The position numbers and the translations under genes were made by a program. The notes beneath the pieces are model-generated. The model was not told the DNA's origin. It made no database searches and saw only the letters and a program-made list of their open reading frames with translations. From NCBI GenBank assembly GCA_965262775.1, contig CBDHFT010000001.1, positions 372,001 through 436,000 of the forward strand: a stretch of DNA of 64,000 nt, in the 5' to 3' direction. This document shows positions 32,589-40,281 of the stretch, one piece after another; the stretch's first letter is position 1, and the number at the start of each line of letters is the position of its first letter. Source of the DNA: JASGCL01 sp965262775. GTDB taxonomy: Bacteria > Pseudomonadota > Alphaproteobacteria > JASGCL01.

Positions 32589-33110
32589 ATGGATATGAGC
32601 AAAATATCGGTGGGGAAAAATCCACCCGAAGATATCAATGTCATTATCGAAATTCCGATGATGATGCCCATCAAATACGAATTTGATAAGGAAGCGGGTA
32701 TGGTGATAGTGGATAGGTTTTTGGCAACGCCGATGTATTACCCTTGCAATTATGGTTTTATACCCCACACCCTGTCGGGTGATGGCGACCCAGCCGACGC
32801 GTTGGTGGTGGCACCATTTGCCCTGGCGGCGGGTTCGGTTATTCGCACCCGTCCCGTCGGGGTATTGCTGACCGAGGATGAATCGGGCAAGGATGAAAAA
32901 TTGATTTGTGTTCCGCATGGTAAGGTGACCCCGCTGTATGATAAAATAAACGAAGCGACCGATTTGCCAGAAATTTTGTTGGCGCAAATAAAACATTTTT
33001 TTGAACATTACAAAGATTTGGAAAAAGGAAAATTCGTTAAGGTAACAGGCTTTGCCGATGCCAAACAGGCCAAGGCAATTATCGACACCGCTATCAAAAA
33101 TTACAAATAA
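32589..33110 (+). CDS. ppa: Inorganic pyrophosphatase (family I)
   Basis: A 173-residue soluble family I pyrophosphatase that hydrolyses PPi released in biosynthesis. Active-site stretches are VIIEIPMMMPIKYEFDKEAG, YYPCNYGFIPHT and the metal-binding DGDPADALVV, with the later DKINEATDL. The length is typical of bacterial hexameric enzymes. Its ribosome site is weak (GAGAG). The downstream TusA-like gene starts 79 bases after its stop. Confidence 0.97.
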   Translation: MDMSKISVGKNPPEDINVIIEIPMMMPIKYEFDKEAGMVIVDRFLATPMYYPCNYGFIPHTLSGDGDPADALVVAPFALAAGSVIRTRPVGVLLTEDESGKDEKLICVPHGKVTPLYDKINEATDLPEILLAQIKHFFEHYKDLEKGKFVKVTGFADAKQAKAIIDTAIKNYK

Positions 33111-33189
33111 TTTTTTGCGCGCCGCGGTTTGGTTGAAGTCTTGGCTTCGCTTGGTTATCTTGTCGTCCCTTGGGGCTTTTTTGGTTGCT

Positions 33190-33456
33190 ATGTCCCTTCC
33201 TCCCTATACCCACCCTATTCATCAACGGCTTGATACGTCGGGCCTTTTGTGCCCCTTACCCGTGTTAAAGGCGCAAAAAATATTACGCACCATGCAGTCA
33301 GGCGAAGTATTGGAAGTGCTTGCCACCGACCCCAAGGCTTGGCACGACTTCCCCATTTTTTGTGAAGAACAAAATCATAACCTTTTGCAACATAATATTT
33401 TGCAAGGCGATAAAAATAATGGTAGGTTTGTTTTTATTATTCAAAAACAAACATGA
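33190..33456 (+). CDS. tusA: TusA-family sulfurtransferase
   Basis: An 88-residue protein. The signature LDTSGLLCPLPVLKAQKILR carries the active cysteine in C-P-L-P, followed by GEVLEVLATDPKAWHDFPIF. TusA proteins relay persulfide sulfur for tRNA thiolation or cofactor synthesis; paralogues such as YeeD exist, so the symbol is at family level. I chose the ATG at 33190; the frame is open upstream through the end of ppa without a signature. Its stop overlaps the chorismate mutase start by four bases (ATGA), so the two are translationally coupled, an unusual pairing. Confidence 0.85.
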   Translation: MSLPPYTHPIHQRLDTSGLLCPLPVLKAQKILRTMQSGEVLEVLATDPKAWHDFPIFCEEQNHNLLQHNILQGDKNNGRFVFIIQKQT

Positions 33457-34199
33457 CGATTCAAAATATTCGCCAACAAATTGATGATATTGATAAAGAA
33501 ATTGCAAGCCTATTAAAAGCGCGATGGCAGTTGGTTGCCAACATCAGCAAATTAAAAAAATTGGCAAAGCAGGAGGCTGGTTATCGCCCATTCCGCGAAC
33601 AAGATATTTACGATAAATTGCCGCATGATAAAAATATATCGCGCGATGAATATTGGACAATTTGGAAAGAAATCATGACCACCACGGTGATGCGTGAAAA
33701 TGAGTTTGAGATTGCGGTGGGCAAAATATTTTTTCGCGAACATGGTTTTTTATTGGCGCAAGAATTTGGTCGCAGCACCCTATGGCGCACCAACACCGAA
33801 GCATCGCCCGACAAGCAAAAGCGGGGAGGCAAAGAAATATTGACCGATAACAAATTAACCGATAAGGGGGCGTTGCGATTATTATGGCAGAGGCAGGTTG
33901 GCTTGGCCGTCATCCCCATGAAGGCGGTGCATAGTTTTTTTACCTTTCATAAGGAATTGGCGATTGTGAATATTTTTCCTTCCTTTCGGTTTGCGCCCGA
34001 CAAGAAAATATCTAACCAAGATATCTTGGGCGTGATAGTGGGGTGGCAGGCGATGGAACAAATTGATGGAAAAGAATCATTGTTGGTGATATTAAATAAA
34101 GAAAAAAATATATTTGAAGTTATCAGCCCAGACAAATTATCGGGGCAAACAGTTTTGGGTCGCGTGCCGCGCCCCCATTATTGGCAAGACAAAAATTAA
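33453..34199 (+). CDS. Chorismate mutase (AroQ class) with a long C-terminal extension
   Basis: A 248-residue protein. Residues 1-85 are an AroQ-type chorismate mutase helix bundle (IRQQIDDIDKEIASLLKARW, then REQDIYDKL and the WKEIMTTTVM helix), converting chorismate to prephenate. The remaining 160 residues have mixed strands and helices (LRLLWQRQVGLAVIPM, then VIVGWQAMEQ) without a motif I can name; similar extended forms occur in Alphaproteobacteria and may be a degenerate regulatory or prephenate dehydratase-like domain. It is followed after 19 bases by a HisC-type aminotransferase, making a tyrosine/phenylalanine branch. Confidence 0.85.
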   Translation: MTIQNIRQQIDDIDKEIASLLKARWQLVANISKLKKLAKQEAGYRPFREQDIYDKLPHDKNISRDEYWTIWKEIMTTTVMRENEFEIAVGKIFFREHGFLLAQEFGRSTLWRTNTEASPDKQKRGGKEILTDNKLTDKGALRLLWQRQVGLAVIPMKAVHSFFTFHKELAIVNIFPSFRFAPDKKISNQDILGVIVGWQAMEQIDGKESLLVILNKEKNIFEVISPDKLSGQTVLGRVPRPHYWQDKN

Positions 34200-34218
34200 A
34201 AAAACTTAGGAAAAAGAA

Positions 34219-35331
34219 ATGACAAAAAAAGACCTTACCCTGCAAGCCAACAGTTGGGTGACAGAAATCCCCGATTATATCCCTGGCAAACATAAGGGCG
34301 AGGGTGTGGGGCCGCCCGTTGTGTTGTCGGCTAATGAAAACCCTTGGGGGTCGAGCCCCACATTGGACGCGTTAAAAAAAATTGCCAACCATCGCTACCC
34401 CGACAGTTTTGCAAAAAAATTACGCAGCGCGCTTGCCGCATTTTATAATATTGAGGATAATCAAATAAGCGTCAGCGCGGGCAGTGATGAAATTTTGTTG
34501 GCGATTGCCAAAACTTTTTTGTCGGTGGGTCGGTCGGGTATTTACAGCCGTCATGGTTTTTTGGTTTTTCCCATAGCGATGAAGGGCATGGGGGCCAAGG
34601 TTATGGTCGCGCCCGAAAAAAAATTACCATCGGGCAATTTTCAAACCGACCTTGACGCTATCTTAACCATGGTTGATGACACCACGACCGCGGTGTTTTT
34701 GGCGAACCCCAACAACCCAACGGGCACCATGGTTTCCCTAACCGAAATAAAAAAATTCATGCAGCAATTACCGCCGCATGTTTTGTTGGTGCTCGATGTT
34801 GCCTACGCCGAATATGTCACCGACCCCGATTATAACCAAGCCGTCATGCAATTGCCCAATGAATTTCCTAACCTATTGGTGGTGCGGACATTTTCTAAAA
34901 TTTATGGCATGGCAAGTTTGCGATTGGGGTTTTGCGCGGGCGACGCACGGGTGATAAGAAACATCAACAAATTATGCGGGGTTTTTACCACTTCGCAAAT
35001 AGCCCAAGACGCGGGGGTGGCGGCGATGGCCGACCAAGATTTCATTGCCGCGTCGCGCGCCCATAATTTTTCTGAAAAATCGCGAGTCCAGGGGGTGCTG
35101 CGCCAGCAGGGTTTTACAGCCTATGACTCCGAAGCCAATTTTTACCTGATTGATTTCGGCAATGTCGATGATGCCAAATCTTTCCTAGAATTTTTGGAAA
35201 GCCATAATGTCTTCGTGCGCAGCATGAAGGGTTATGGGTTGCCCCATTGTATAAGGGTGACCGTGGGCACCAAAGAAGAAAATGATATTTTTTTGCAATG
35301 GGCCCTAGCCCATAAAAGCGGTAAGAAATAA
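34219..35331 (+). CDS. hisC: Histidinol-phosphate / aromatic aminotransferase (HisC family)
   Basis: A 370-residue fold-type I PLP enzyme. LSANENPWGSSPTLDAL is the HisC-type start; SAGSDEILLAIAKTFL, ANPNNPTGTMVS (PLP-contacting Asn) and VLDVAYAEY (PLP Asp) follow. The Schiff-base lysine lies in RTFSKIYGMASLRLG, and a late RVTVGTKEEN holds the substrate-carboxylate arginine. Because it is paired with chorismate mutase and not with his genes, it may mainly transaminate aromatic keto acids or prephenate; HisC paralogues do this in Alphaproteobacteria. An AGGAAAA ribosome site precedes the ATG. Confidence 0.9.
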   Translation: MTKKDLTLQANSWVTEIPDYIPGKHKGEGVGPPVVLSANENPWGSSPTLDALKKIANHRYPDSFAKKLRSALAAFYNIEDNQISVSAGSDEILLAIAKTFLSVGRSGIYSRHGFLVFPIAMKGMGAKVMVAPEKKLPSGNFQTDLDAILTMVDDTTTAVFLANPNNPTGTMVSLTEIKKFMQQLPPHVLLVLDVAYAEYVTDPDYNQAVMQLPNEFPNLLVVRTFSKIYGMASLRLGFCAGDARVIRNINKLCGVFTTSQIAQDAGVAAMADQDFIAASRAHNFSEKSRVQGVLRQQGFTAYDSEANFYLIDFGNVDDAKSFLEFLESHNVFVRSMKGYGLPHCIRVTVGTKEENDIFLQWALAHKSGKK

Positions 35332-35377
35332 TAACAAGCTAGTTTTTTATAATTGGCGCGGCATTTGTTAAGGCGCG

Positions 35378-36418
35378 TTACATAACCGCGGCCATCGCCA
35401 ACAACACATCGACCATGCGGTGCGAAAAACCCATCTCGTTATCATACCATGCCAACACCCGCACCAAATTGCTTTGCTCGCCCGCCTTGGCACGTGCCGA
35501 TGTTTCCAACAAATCAACGCAACTGCTTTCTGCCATACCGTTGAAATCAACCGACACCAGGGGCAGGTTGCTGGTTTTCAAAATATTTTTCAATTCATGT
35601 TGTTCGGCTTGCTTAAATAATTCATGCAGTTCGAGTGTGCTGATGGGTTTTTTTAACAACGCCACCAAATCAACGCATGATACATTGGCGGTGGGAACGC
35701 GCATCGACGACCCATCCAATTTTCCTTTGAGGTTCGGGATAACCTCACCGATTGATTTGGCCGCCCCAGTCGAGGTAGGAATCATCGACAAGGCGGCGGC
35801 GCGCGCCCGGCGCAGGTCCTTGTGGCTGCTATCCACAATATTTTGATCCCCCGTGTAGGCATGGATGGTGGTCATGAAACCATTTTCAATCCCCACATTA
35901 TCTTCTAATATTTTTGCGACGGGGGCCAGGCAATTGGTGGTGCATGACGCCGCCGAAATAATTTTATCGGCCGCGGTAATGGCGCCGTGGTTGACGCCGT
36001 AGACAATGGTTTTGTCGGCACCCTTCGACGGGGCTGATACCAAAACTTTTTTCGCGCCCGATGCCAAATGCACCATTGCTTTTTCTTTGTCGTTAAATTT
36101 GCCCGAACATTCCAAAACAATATCAACCCCGTGTTTTTTCCAATCGATGGCTTGCGGGTCCTTTATTTGGCTATAGGCTATAGGACCATAACCAATGTCA
36201 ATGCTGTCGTCGCTGGCGGTGACATTTTTTTCATATATACCATGCGCCGAATCATATTTGAACAAATGCGCCATGGCACTTGCGCTGCCTGGACTGTTGA
36301 TGGCGACCAATTTTATTTGTTGGTTGAAGCCAGGGTGTTTAACCATGGCGCGTAACATCAACCGCCCAATACGACCAAAACCGTTGATGGCTACTTTGAC
36401 ATGCGGGGTTGTTGTCAT
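35378..36418 (-). CDS. gap: Glyceraldehyde-3-phosphate dehydrogenase, type I
   Basis: A 346-residue glycolytic/gluconeogenic enzyme. The N-terminal Rossmann motif is INGFGRIGRLMLRA. The catalytic cysteine is C159 in SAASCTTNCLAP; MTTIHAYTGDQNI, DLRRARAAALSMIPTSTGAA and RVPTANVSCVDLV are classic. At the position where NAD-specific enzymes have Asn-Asp (NDL), this protein reads Asn-Ser-Pro-Gly (residues 41-44), which could relax NAD/NADP preference. It overlaps the upstream pgsA gene by four bases, so the two are coupled. Confidence 0.96.
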   Translation of the reverse strand: MTTTPHVKVAINGFGRIGRLMLRAMVKHPGFNQQIKLVAINSPGSASAMAHLFKYDSAHGIYEKNVTASDDSIDIGYGPIAYSQIKDPQAIDWKKHGVDIVLECSGKFNDKEKAMVHLASGAKKVLVSAPSKGADKTIVYGVNHGAITAADKIISAASCTTNCLAPVAKILEDNVGIENGFMTTIHAYTGDQNIVDSSHKDLRRARAAALSMIPTSTGAAKSIGEVIPNLKGKLDGSSMRVPTANVSCVDLVALLKKPISTLELHELFKQAEQHELKNILKTSNLPLVSVDFNGMAESSCVDLLETSARAKAGEQSNLVRVLAWYDNEMGFSHRMVDVLLAMAAVM

Positions 36419-37044
36419 GCTTTTTTAAGTTTCCTTTTTTTCATAAGTTTGCGTCGGTAGCTTTTTTCTTTTAAAGGGTCAAGGCTGATATGTGGCCAGG
36501 CCTTTTTCAAATAATCATAACCCGTGATAAGAGTCAAAACCGCCGCCACCCACAACAATACAATGCCTGTTGCACGAATGGCAAGGCCATAAAATTCTTC
36601 CACGCCAACAATCAAAAATCCTAAGGCAAACATCTGCACCGCGGTTTTCCATTTTGCCAATTTGCTAACGGGCACCTTCACATTTAAATTCGATAAAAAT
36701 TCGCGCAGGCCCGACACCCCAACCTCCCTTATAAGAATAAGGATAGCAGGCATAAGGTGAATGCCGTAAATGGTTTTGTCGGCGACCATCAACAACAACA
36801 CCGCCATCACCATAATTTTGTCAGATATAGGGTCAAGCATTTTGCCAAAATTGCTGGTGCGCCTATCGCGCCGCGCCAACCAACCGTCAAGATAATCCGA
36901 CAAACAAGCCAGGGTGTAGATAGCCAAATTAACCCAATCGTAAAAGACATTTTGCAAAGACCAATAATAGGCGAATAAGGGCACCGCCAAAATACGGTAG
37001 AGCGTTAACAAATTAGGCCAATAGCGTCGCTGTAAAAAAAACAT
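36415..37044 (-). CDS. pgsA: CDP-diacylglycerol-glycerol-3-phosphate 3-phosphatidyltransferase
   Basis: About 209 residues, an integral membrane enzyme making phosphatidylglycerol phosphate. The N-terminal NLLTLYRILAVPLFAYYW and the complete CDP-alcohol phosphotransferase motif (SDYLDGWLARRDRRTSNFGK, then MLDPISDK; DG-x2-AR-x8-G-x3-D-x3-D) identify it. Four to five further hydrophobic segments and a basic C-terminal tail (KKRKLKK) are present. I chose the ATG at 37044, with a purine-rich site upstream; an in-frame TTG at 37065 is possible. It overlaps gap by four bases. Confidence 0.92.
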   Translation of the reverse strand: MFFLQRRYWPNLLTLYRILAVPLFAYYWSLQNVFYDWVNLAIYTLACLSDYLDGWLARRDRRTSNFGKMLDPISDKIMVMAVLLLMVADKTIYGIHLMPAILILIREVGVSGLREFLSNLNVKVPVSKLAKWKTAVQMFALGFLIVGVEEFYGLAIRATGIVLLWVAAVLTLITGYDYLKKAWPHISLDPLKEKSYRRKLMKKRKLKKA

Positions 37045-37115
37045 GGTGGTATTATCCCTTATCAATGTTGATATAAATTTTTTTATTCAAGATGTCATTC
37101 ATTTATTTTATTCAT

Positions 37116-37472
37116 TTAACTAACCAGCGGCCCCGTTGGTTCGCCACCCAAAAGGTGGATATGGAAATGGGGAACCTCCTGATGGCCATGCGCACCATGG
37201 TTGCTGATGATGCGATAGCCCGTTTCCTCAATACCCAAATTTTTGGCGGTGGTTTGCACCAATTGCCAAAACCCAATTTGTTCGTCGGGCGATGCGTGGT
37301 GCGTGAAGTCAGCAAAAGAAACATAGGCGCCCTTGGGAATGACCAAGGCATGAATTTTCTTTTTCGGGTAAAGGTCGTAAAAAGCCAAAGCCACCGCGTT
37401 GTCAGCAATTTTTTTGCAGGGAATGTCGCCGCGTAAAATTTTGGCAAAAATATTATCCTGGTTGTATGTCAT
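37116..37472 (-). CDS. HIT-family (HINT) nucleotide-binding protein
   Basis: A 118-residue histidine-triad protein. The catalytic HFHIHLLGG motif lies at about residues 102-110; NIFAKILRGDIPCKKI near the start and HALVIPKGAYVSFADF are HINT signatures. These proteins hydrolyse AMP-lysine and related phosphoramidates. The ATG at 37472 was preferred over an earlier TTG. In many Alphaproteobacteria the gene sits near hisE; here it is between pgsA and panC on the same strand. Confidence 0.93.
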   Translation of the reverse strand: MTYNQDNIFAKILRGDIPCKKIADNAVALAFYDLYPKKKIHALVIPKGAYVSFADFTHHASPDEQIGFWQLVQTTAKNLGIEETGYRIISNHGAHGHQEVPHFHIHLLGGEPTGPLVS

Positions 37473-37611
37473 GAGCAATTCTTTTCATTATAAGCAAAAC
37501 CTCTAAGCAACGGCCTTGCTAGGTGATACTAACTAGCAGAGCAAGCTGAAGATTTCAATATTACGATATTGTAGCATGGTTTCAATCGGGCGCGTTACGG
37601 GCCAACGGTTT

Positions 37612-38457
37612 TTAATCAATGGCAATATTGTCAATCAACCTGGCGCGGCCCAAATGCGCCGCCACCAACAGGCGCGATGGTTTGTCGGTATGTTGCATGG
37701 GGGACAGGTCATGGCTCGCGCGCCATTCCAAATAATCAACTTTTTGAAAACCCTTGGATAACAAATGACTAATGGCAAGGGGGAAAATATCGCGTTGGTC
37801 ATCGCCATTTTTTATTTGTTGGGCAACGCGCGACAGGGTTTGAAAAAGCACGGGGGCGATTTCCCTCTCCCCCGCCGTAAGATATTGATTGCGCGAAGAC
37901 ATAGCCAAGCCGCTTGCCTCCCTCACTGTTTCGGCGCCAACGATGGTAATGGGAAAATCCAAATCCTTCACCATTTTTCTTATGATGGTTAATTGTTGGT
38001 AATCTTTTTCACCAAACACCGCAACATCGGGCATGGTTTGCAAAAACAATTTGCTAACAATCACCATGACGCCGTCGAAATGCTGGGGGCGACTGGCGCC
38101 GCATAATATGGTGGAAAGATTCTCCATCGTGATGTTGGTTAAAAAACCTGGTGGGTACATCTCGCTCGGGCTGGGGGTATAGATAACCGCCACCCCCATG
38201 CTGGTTAATTTGGCAATATCTTGTTGCAATGGTTGCGGATACCGCTCGATATCTTCCTTGGCAGAAAATTGTTTGGGATTAACAAAGATGGAGGCAAGCA
38301 CCGTGTCGGACAGCTGTTTCGCCTTGGCGATAAGCGATAAATGCCCGTCATGCAGCGCGCCCATGGTGGGCACCAAACCAATTTTTTTGCCCTGGTTTTT
38401 TTCTGTGTTGATGAATTGGCGCAACGCGGCAATGTTATTAATAATTTTGGGTGTCAT
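37612..38457 (-). CDS. panC: Pantothenate synthetase
   Basis: A 281-residue enzyme that joins pantoate and beta-alanine using ATP. Signatures are GLVPTMGALHDGHLSLIAKA (the HIGH-like HDGH), SIFVNPKQFSAKEDIERYP, HFDGVMVIVSKLF, FGEKDYQQL (KDYQQ loop) and MSSRNQYL. The length is normal. It lies 21 bases behind panB on the same strand, forming a panBC operon for pantothenate/CoA synthesis. The overall order is the usual proteobacterial one. Confidence 0.96.
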   Translation of the reverse strand: MTPKIINNIAALRQFINTEKNQGKKIGLVPTMGALHDGHLSLIAKAKQLSDTVLASIFVNPKQFSAKEDIERYPQPLQQDIAKLTSMGVAVIYTPSPSEMYPPGFLTNITMENLSTILCGASRPQHFDGVMVIVSKLFLQTMPDVAVFGEKDYQQLTIIRKMVKDLDFPITIVGAETVREASGLAMSSRNQYLTAGEREIAPVLFQTLSRVAQQIKNGDDQRDIFPLAISHLLSKGFQKVDYLEWRASHDLSPMQHTDKPSRLLVAAHLGRARLIDNIAID

Positions 38458-38478
38458 AATTTTTTTATAGCAAATTTT

Positions 38479-39285
38479 TTATTTTTCTTTGTATGTTTCT
38501 TCGGCGCGGGGATAATCGCCCTTTTTGACTGCCTTGGCAAAATCGGTCGCGGCTTGGCTTATCACCCTATCAACCGCGGCAAATAATCGTAAAAAACGCG
38601 GGCGTTTTTGTTGGTGGTAAGTTAAGCCAATCATGTCATCGGCGACCAAAATTTGGCCATCGCAACCCTGGCCCGCGCCAATACCAATGGTGGGTATGGC
38701 GACGGCTTTGGTAATGGCCTCGCCCAATCCCGCCGCCACCGATTCTATAACCAGCGCGAATGCCCCCGCCGCTTCCACCGCCTTGGCATCATCAATAATT
38801 TTTTGCCAATCGTTTTTATCCAACCCTTGGGTTTTAAACCCGCCCAATTCTTTGGCGCGTTGCGGCAACAAACCAACATGGCCCATCACGGGTATTTTCT
38901 GCGCGGTCAGGGCGGCGATGGTTTCTGCCATTTCTTTTCCCCCCTCTATCTTCACCGCCGCCGCACCCGTTTTGTCAAGGACGCGTTGGCAATTTTTGAT
39001 AGCTTCCCCTCTATCTTTTTCCACCGTGCCAAACGGCATGTCAATAACACATAGCGCATGTTGGGTGTGGCGCGCCACGGCACGGCCGTGGGTTATCATC
39101 ATATCCAGCGTAACATCCACCGTGCTATCAAAACCGTAGAGCGCCATGCCAAGCGAATCCCCAACCAAGATAATATCGCTCGCCCCATCGCATAATTGCG
39201 CCATGGGTTTGGTGTAAAGCGACAGGGCAACAATTTTTTCTTTGCCCTTCATCGATAGAAGTTGGGGAATGGTGATGGCGGGCAA
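38479..39285 (-). CDS. panB: 3-methyl-2-oxobutanoate hydroxymethyltransferase
   Basis: A 268-residue PanB, the first committed step to pantoate, using methylene-tetrahydrofolate. Signatures are IILVGDSLGMALYGFDST, MITHGRAVARHTQHA, VKIEGGKEM, PVMGHVGLLPQ and the late PTIGIGAGQGCDGQILVADD. The TIP/TKPMA start (SLYTKPMAQLCDGA) shows the Asp and metal positions. It lies directly before panC. The N-terminus is compact, with the ATG at 39285. Confidence 0.96.
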   Translation of the reverse strand: MPAITIPQLLSMKGKEKIVALSLYTKPMAQLCDGASDIILVGDSLGMALYGFDSTVDVTLDMMITHGRAVARHTQHALCVIDMPFGTVEKDRGEAIKNCQRVLDKTGAAAVKIEGGKEMAETIAALTAQKIPVMGHVGLLPQRAKELGGFKTQGLDKNDWQKIIDDAKAVEAAGAFALVIESVAAGLGEAITKAVAIPTIGIGAGQGCDGQILVADDMIGLTYHQQKRPRFLRLFAAVDRVISQAATDFAKAVKKGDYPRAEETYKEK

Positions 39286-39434
39286 GTGTTTTTTTGGGGG
39301 GAGGTGGCGAGGGGGCGTTTTCTAAAAAATTCTTAGGCAACAAAACTATACACCATTTTGTTGCTTGGTTTCAATTATCCAAGCAAAAGATTATAAAAAA
39401 ATATGGCAAAGTTTTATTAGGTGGGGCGCAGGGT

Positions 39435-40034
39435 TTAAAGCGATATATTCTCGGCAAGCAGTAGTTTCCTTTTTATACCCAAACCCCCACCATAACCGCC
39501 AATCCCGCCATTTTTACTGATAACCCGATGGCACGGCACAAAATAACATATATGATTTCGCCCCACGCCATTTTTGGCAACCGCGCGATGGTGGCTGTTT
39601 ATTTTTTTGGCTAAGTCGCTGTAGGATATAGTCTTGCCGCTGGCGATGGATAAAATGGCGCGCCATACCCGTTGTTGAAAATCAGTGCCGACCAGGCGCA
39701 AATTCATCGCGGCTTGGTTGGTTTGCCAATTTTTGAATGTGCTTTGCCAATATTTTTTTTGGCTGTCGGTCAAAGGCTTAATATTATTTTTGTTAAGATG
39801 TAATTGTTGAACCAATTTATCGCTGACCTCAACATGACTTTGTTGGTCAATGAATTCCAACGCCAGCAATTGTTGGGGTAAATCATGCCCAGCCTCCTCG
39901 CCCCTCCCATGGGTGGCCATCATCACCGCGGGCAGGGTTTGCTGGCCAAGGTTAAAATCAATGACGGCGTAATAGATAATTTCCTTTTTGCCTAAGGGAC
40001 GCTTATCAATAATGGGGGAAAAGGTGGTGGACAT
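39435..40034 (-). CDS. ogt: Methylated-DNA-[protein]-cysteine S-methyltransferase
   Basis: A 199-residue suicide repair protein that removes methyl groups from O6-methylguanine. The C-terminal domain has FQQRVWRAILSIASGKTISY, the DNA-binding recognition helix region and the active cysteine in VPCHRVISKNGGIGGYGGG. The N-terminal 95 residues match the ribonuclease-H-like partner domain of Ogt/Ada-C. Arg-rich AVAKNGVGRNHI replaces the more usual AVGxAxxxNP, a divergence in the arginine-finger helix. It stands alone on the minus strand, 150 bases before panB. Confidence 0.88.
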   Translation of the reverse strand: MSTTFSPIIDKRPLGKKEIIYYAVIDFNLGQQTLPAVMMATHGRGEEAGHDLPQQLLALEFIDQQSHVEVSDKLVQQLHLNKNNIKPLTDSQKKYWQSTFKNWQTNQAAMNLRLVGTDFQQRVWRAILSIASGKTISYSDLAKKINSHHRAVAKNGVGRNHICYFVPCHRVISKNGGIGGYGGGLGIKRKLLLAENISL

Positions 40035-40281
40035 GAAGCAAAAAACACAAAAAAATAATAAAAAACCAAAGCCCCCGCCAGGAAAAAATCCAGGTAAATG
40101 ATTTTCTAATTATAGCGCGATTCGACCCAAGGGCAAGGCCGAAATATAAAAAACAGCACCCTTCGCCCCGCCAACAAAAAATGACAAATCTTATTATAAA
40201 AATTTACAGGTTCTTAATAATCCTTCATTTTTTTGTGGTTGAAATGCGGGATGATTTTCATTACAGGTAAAAACAATAAAA

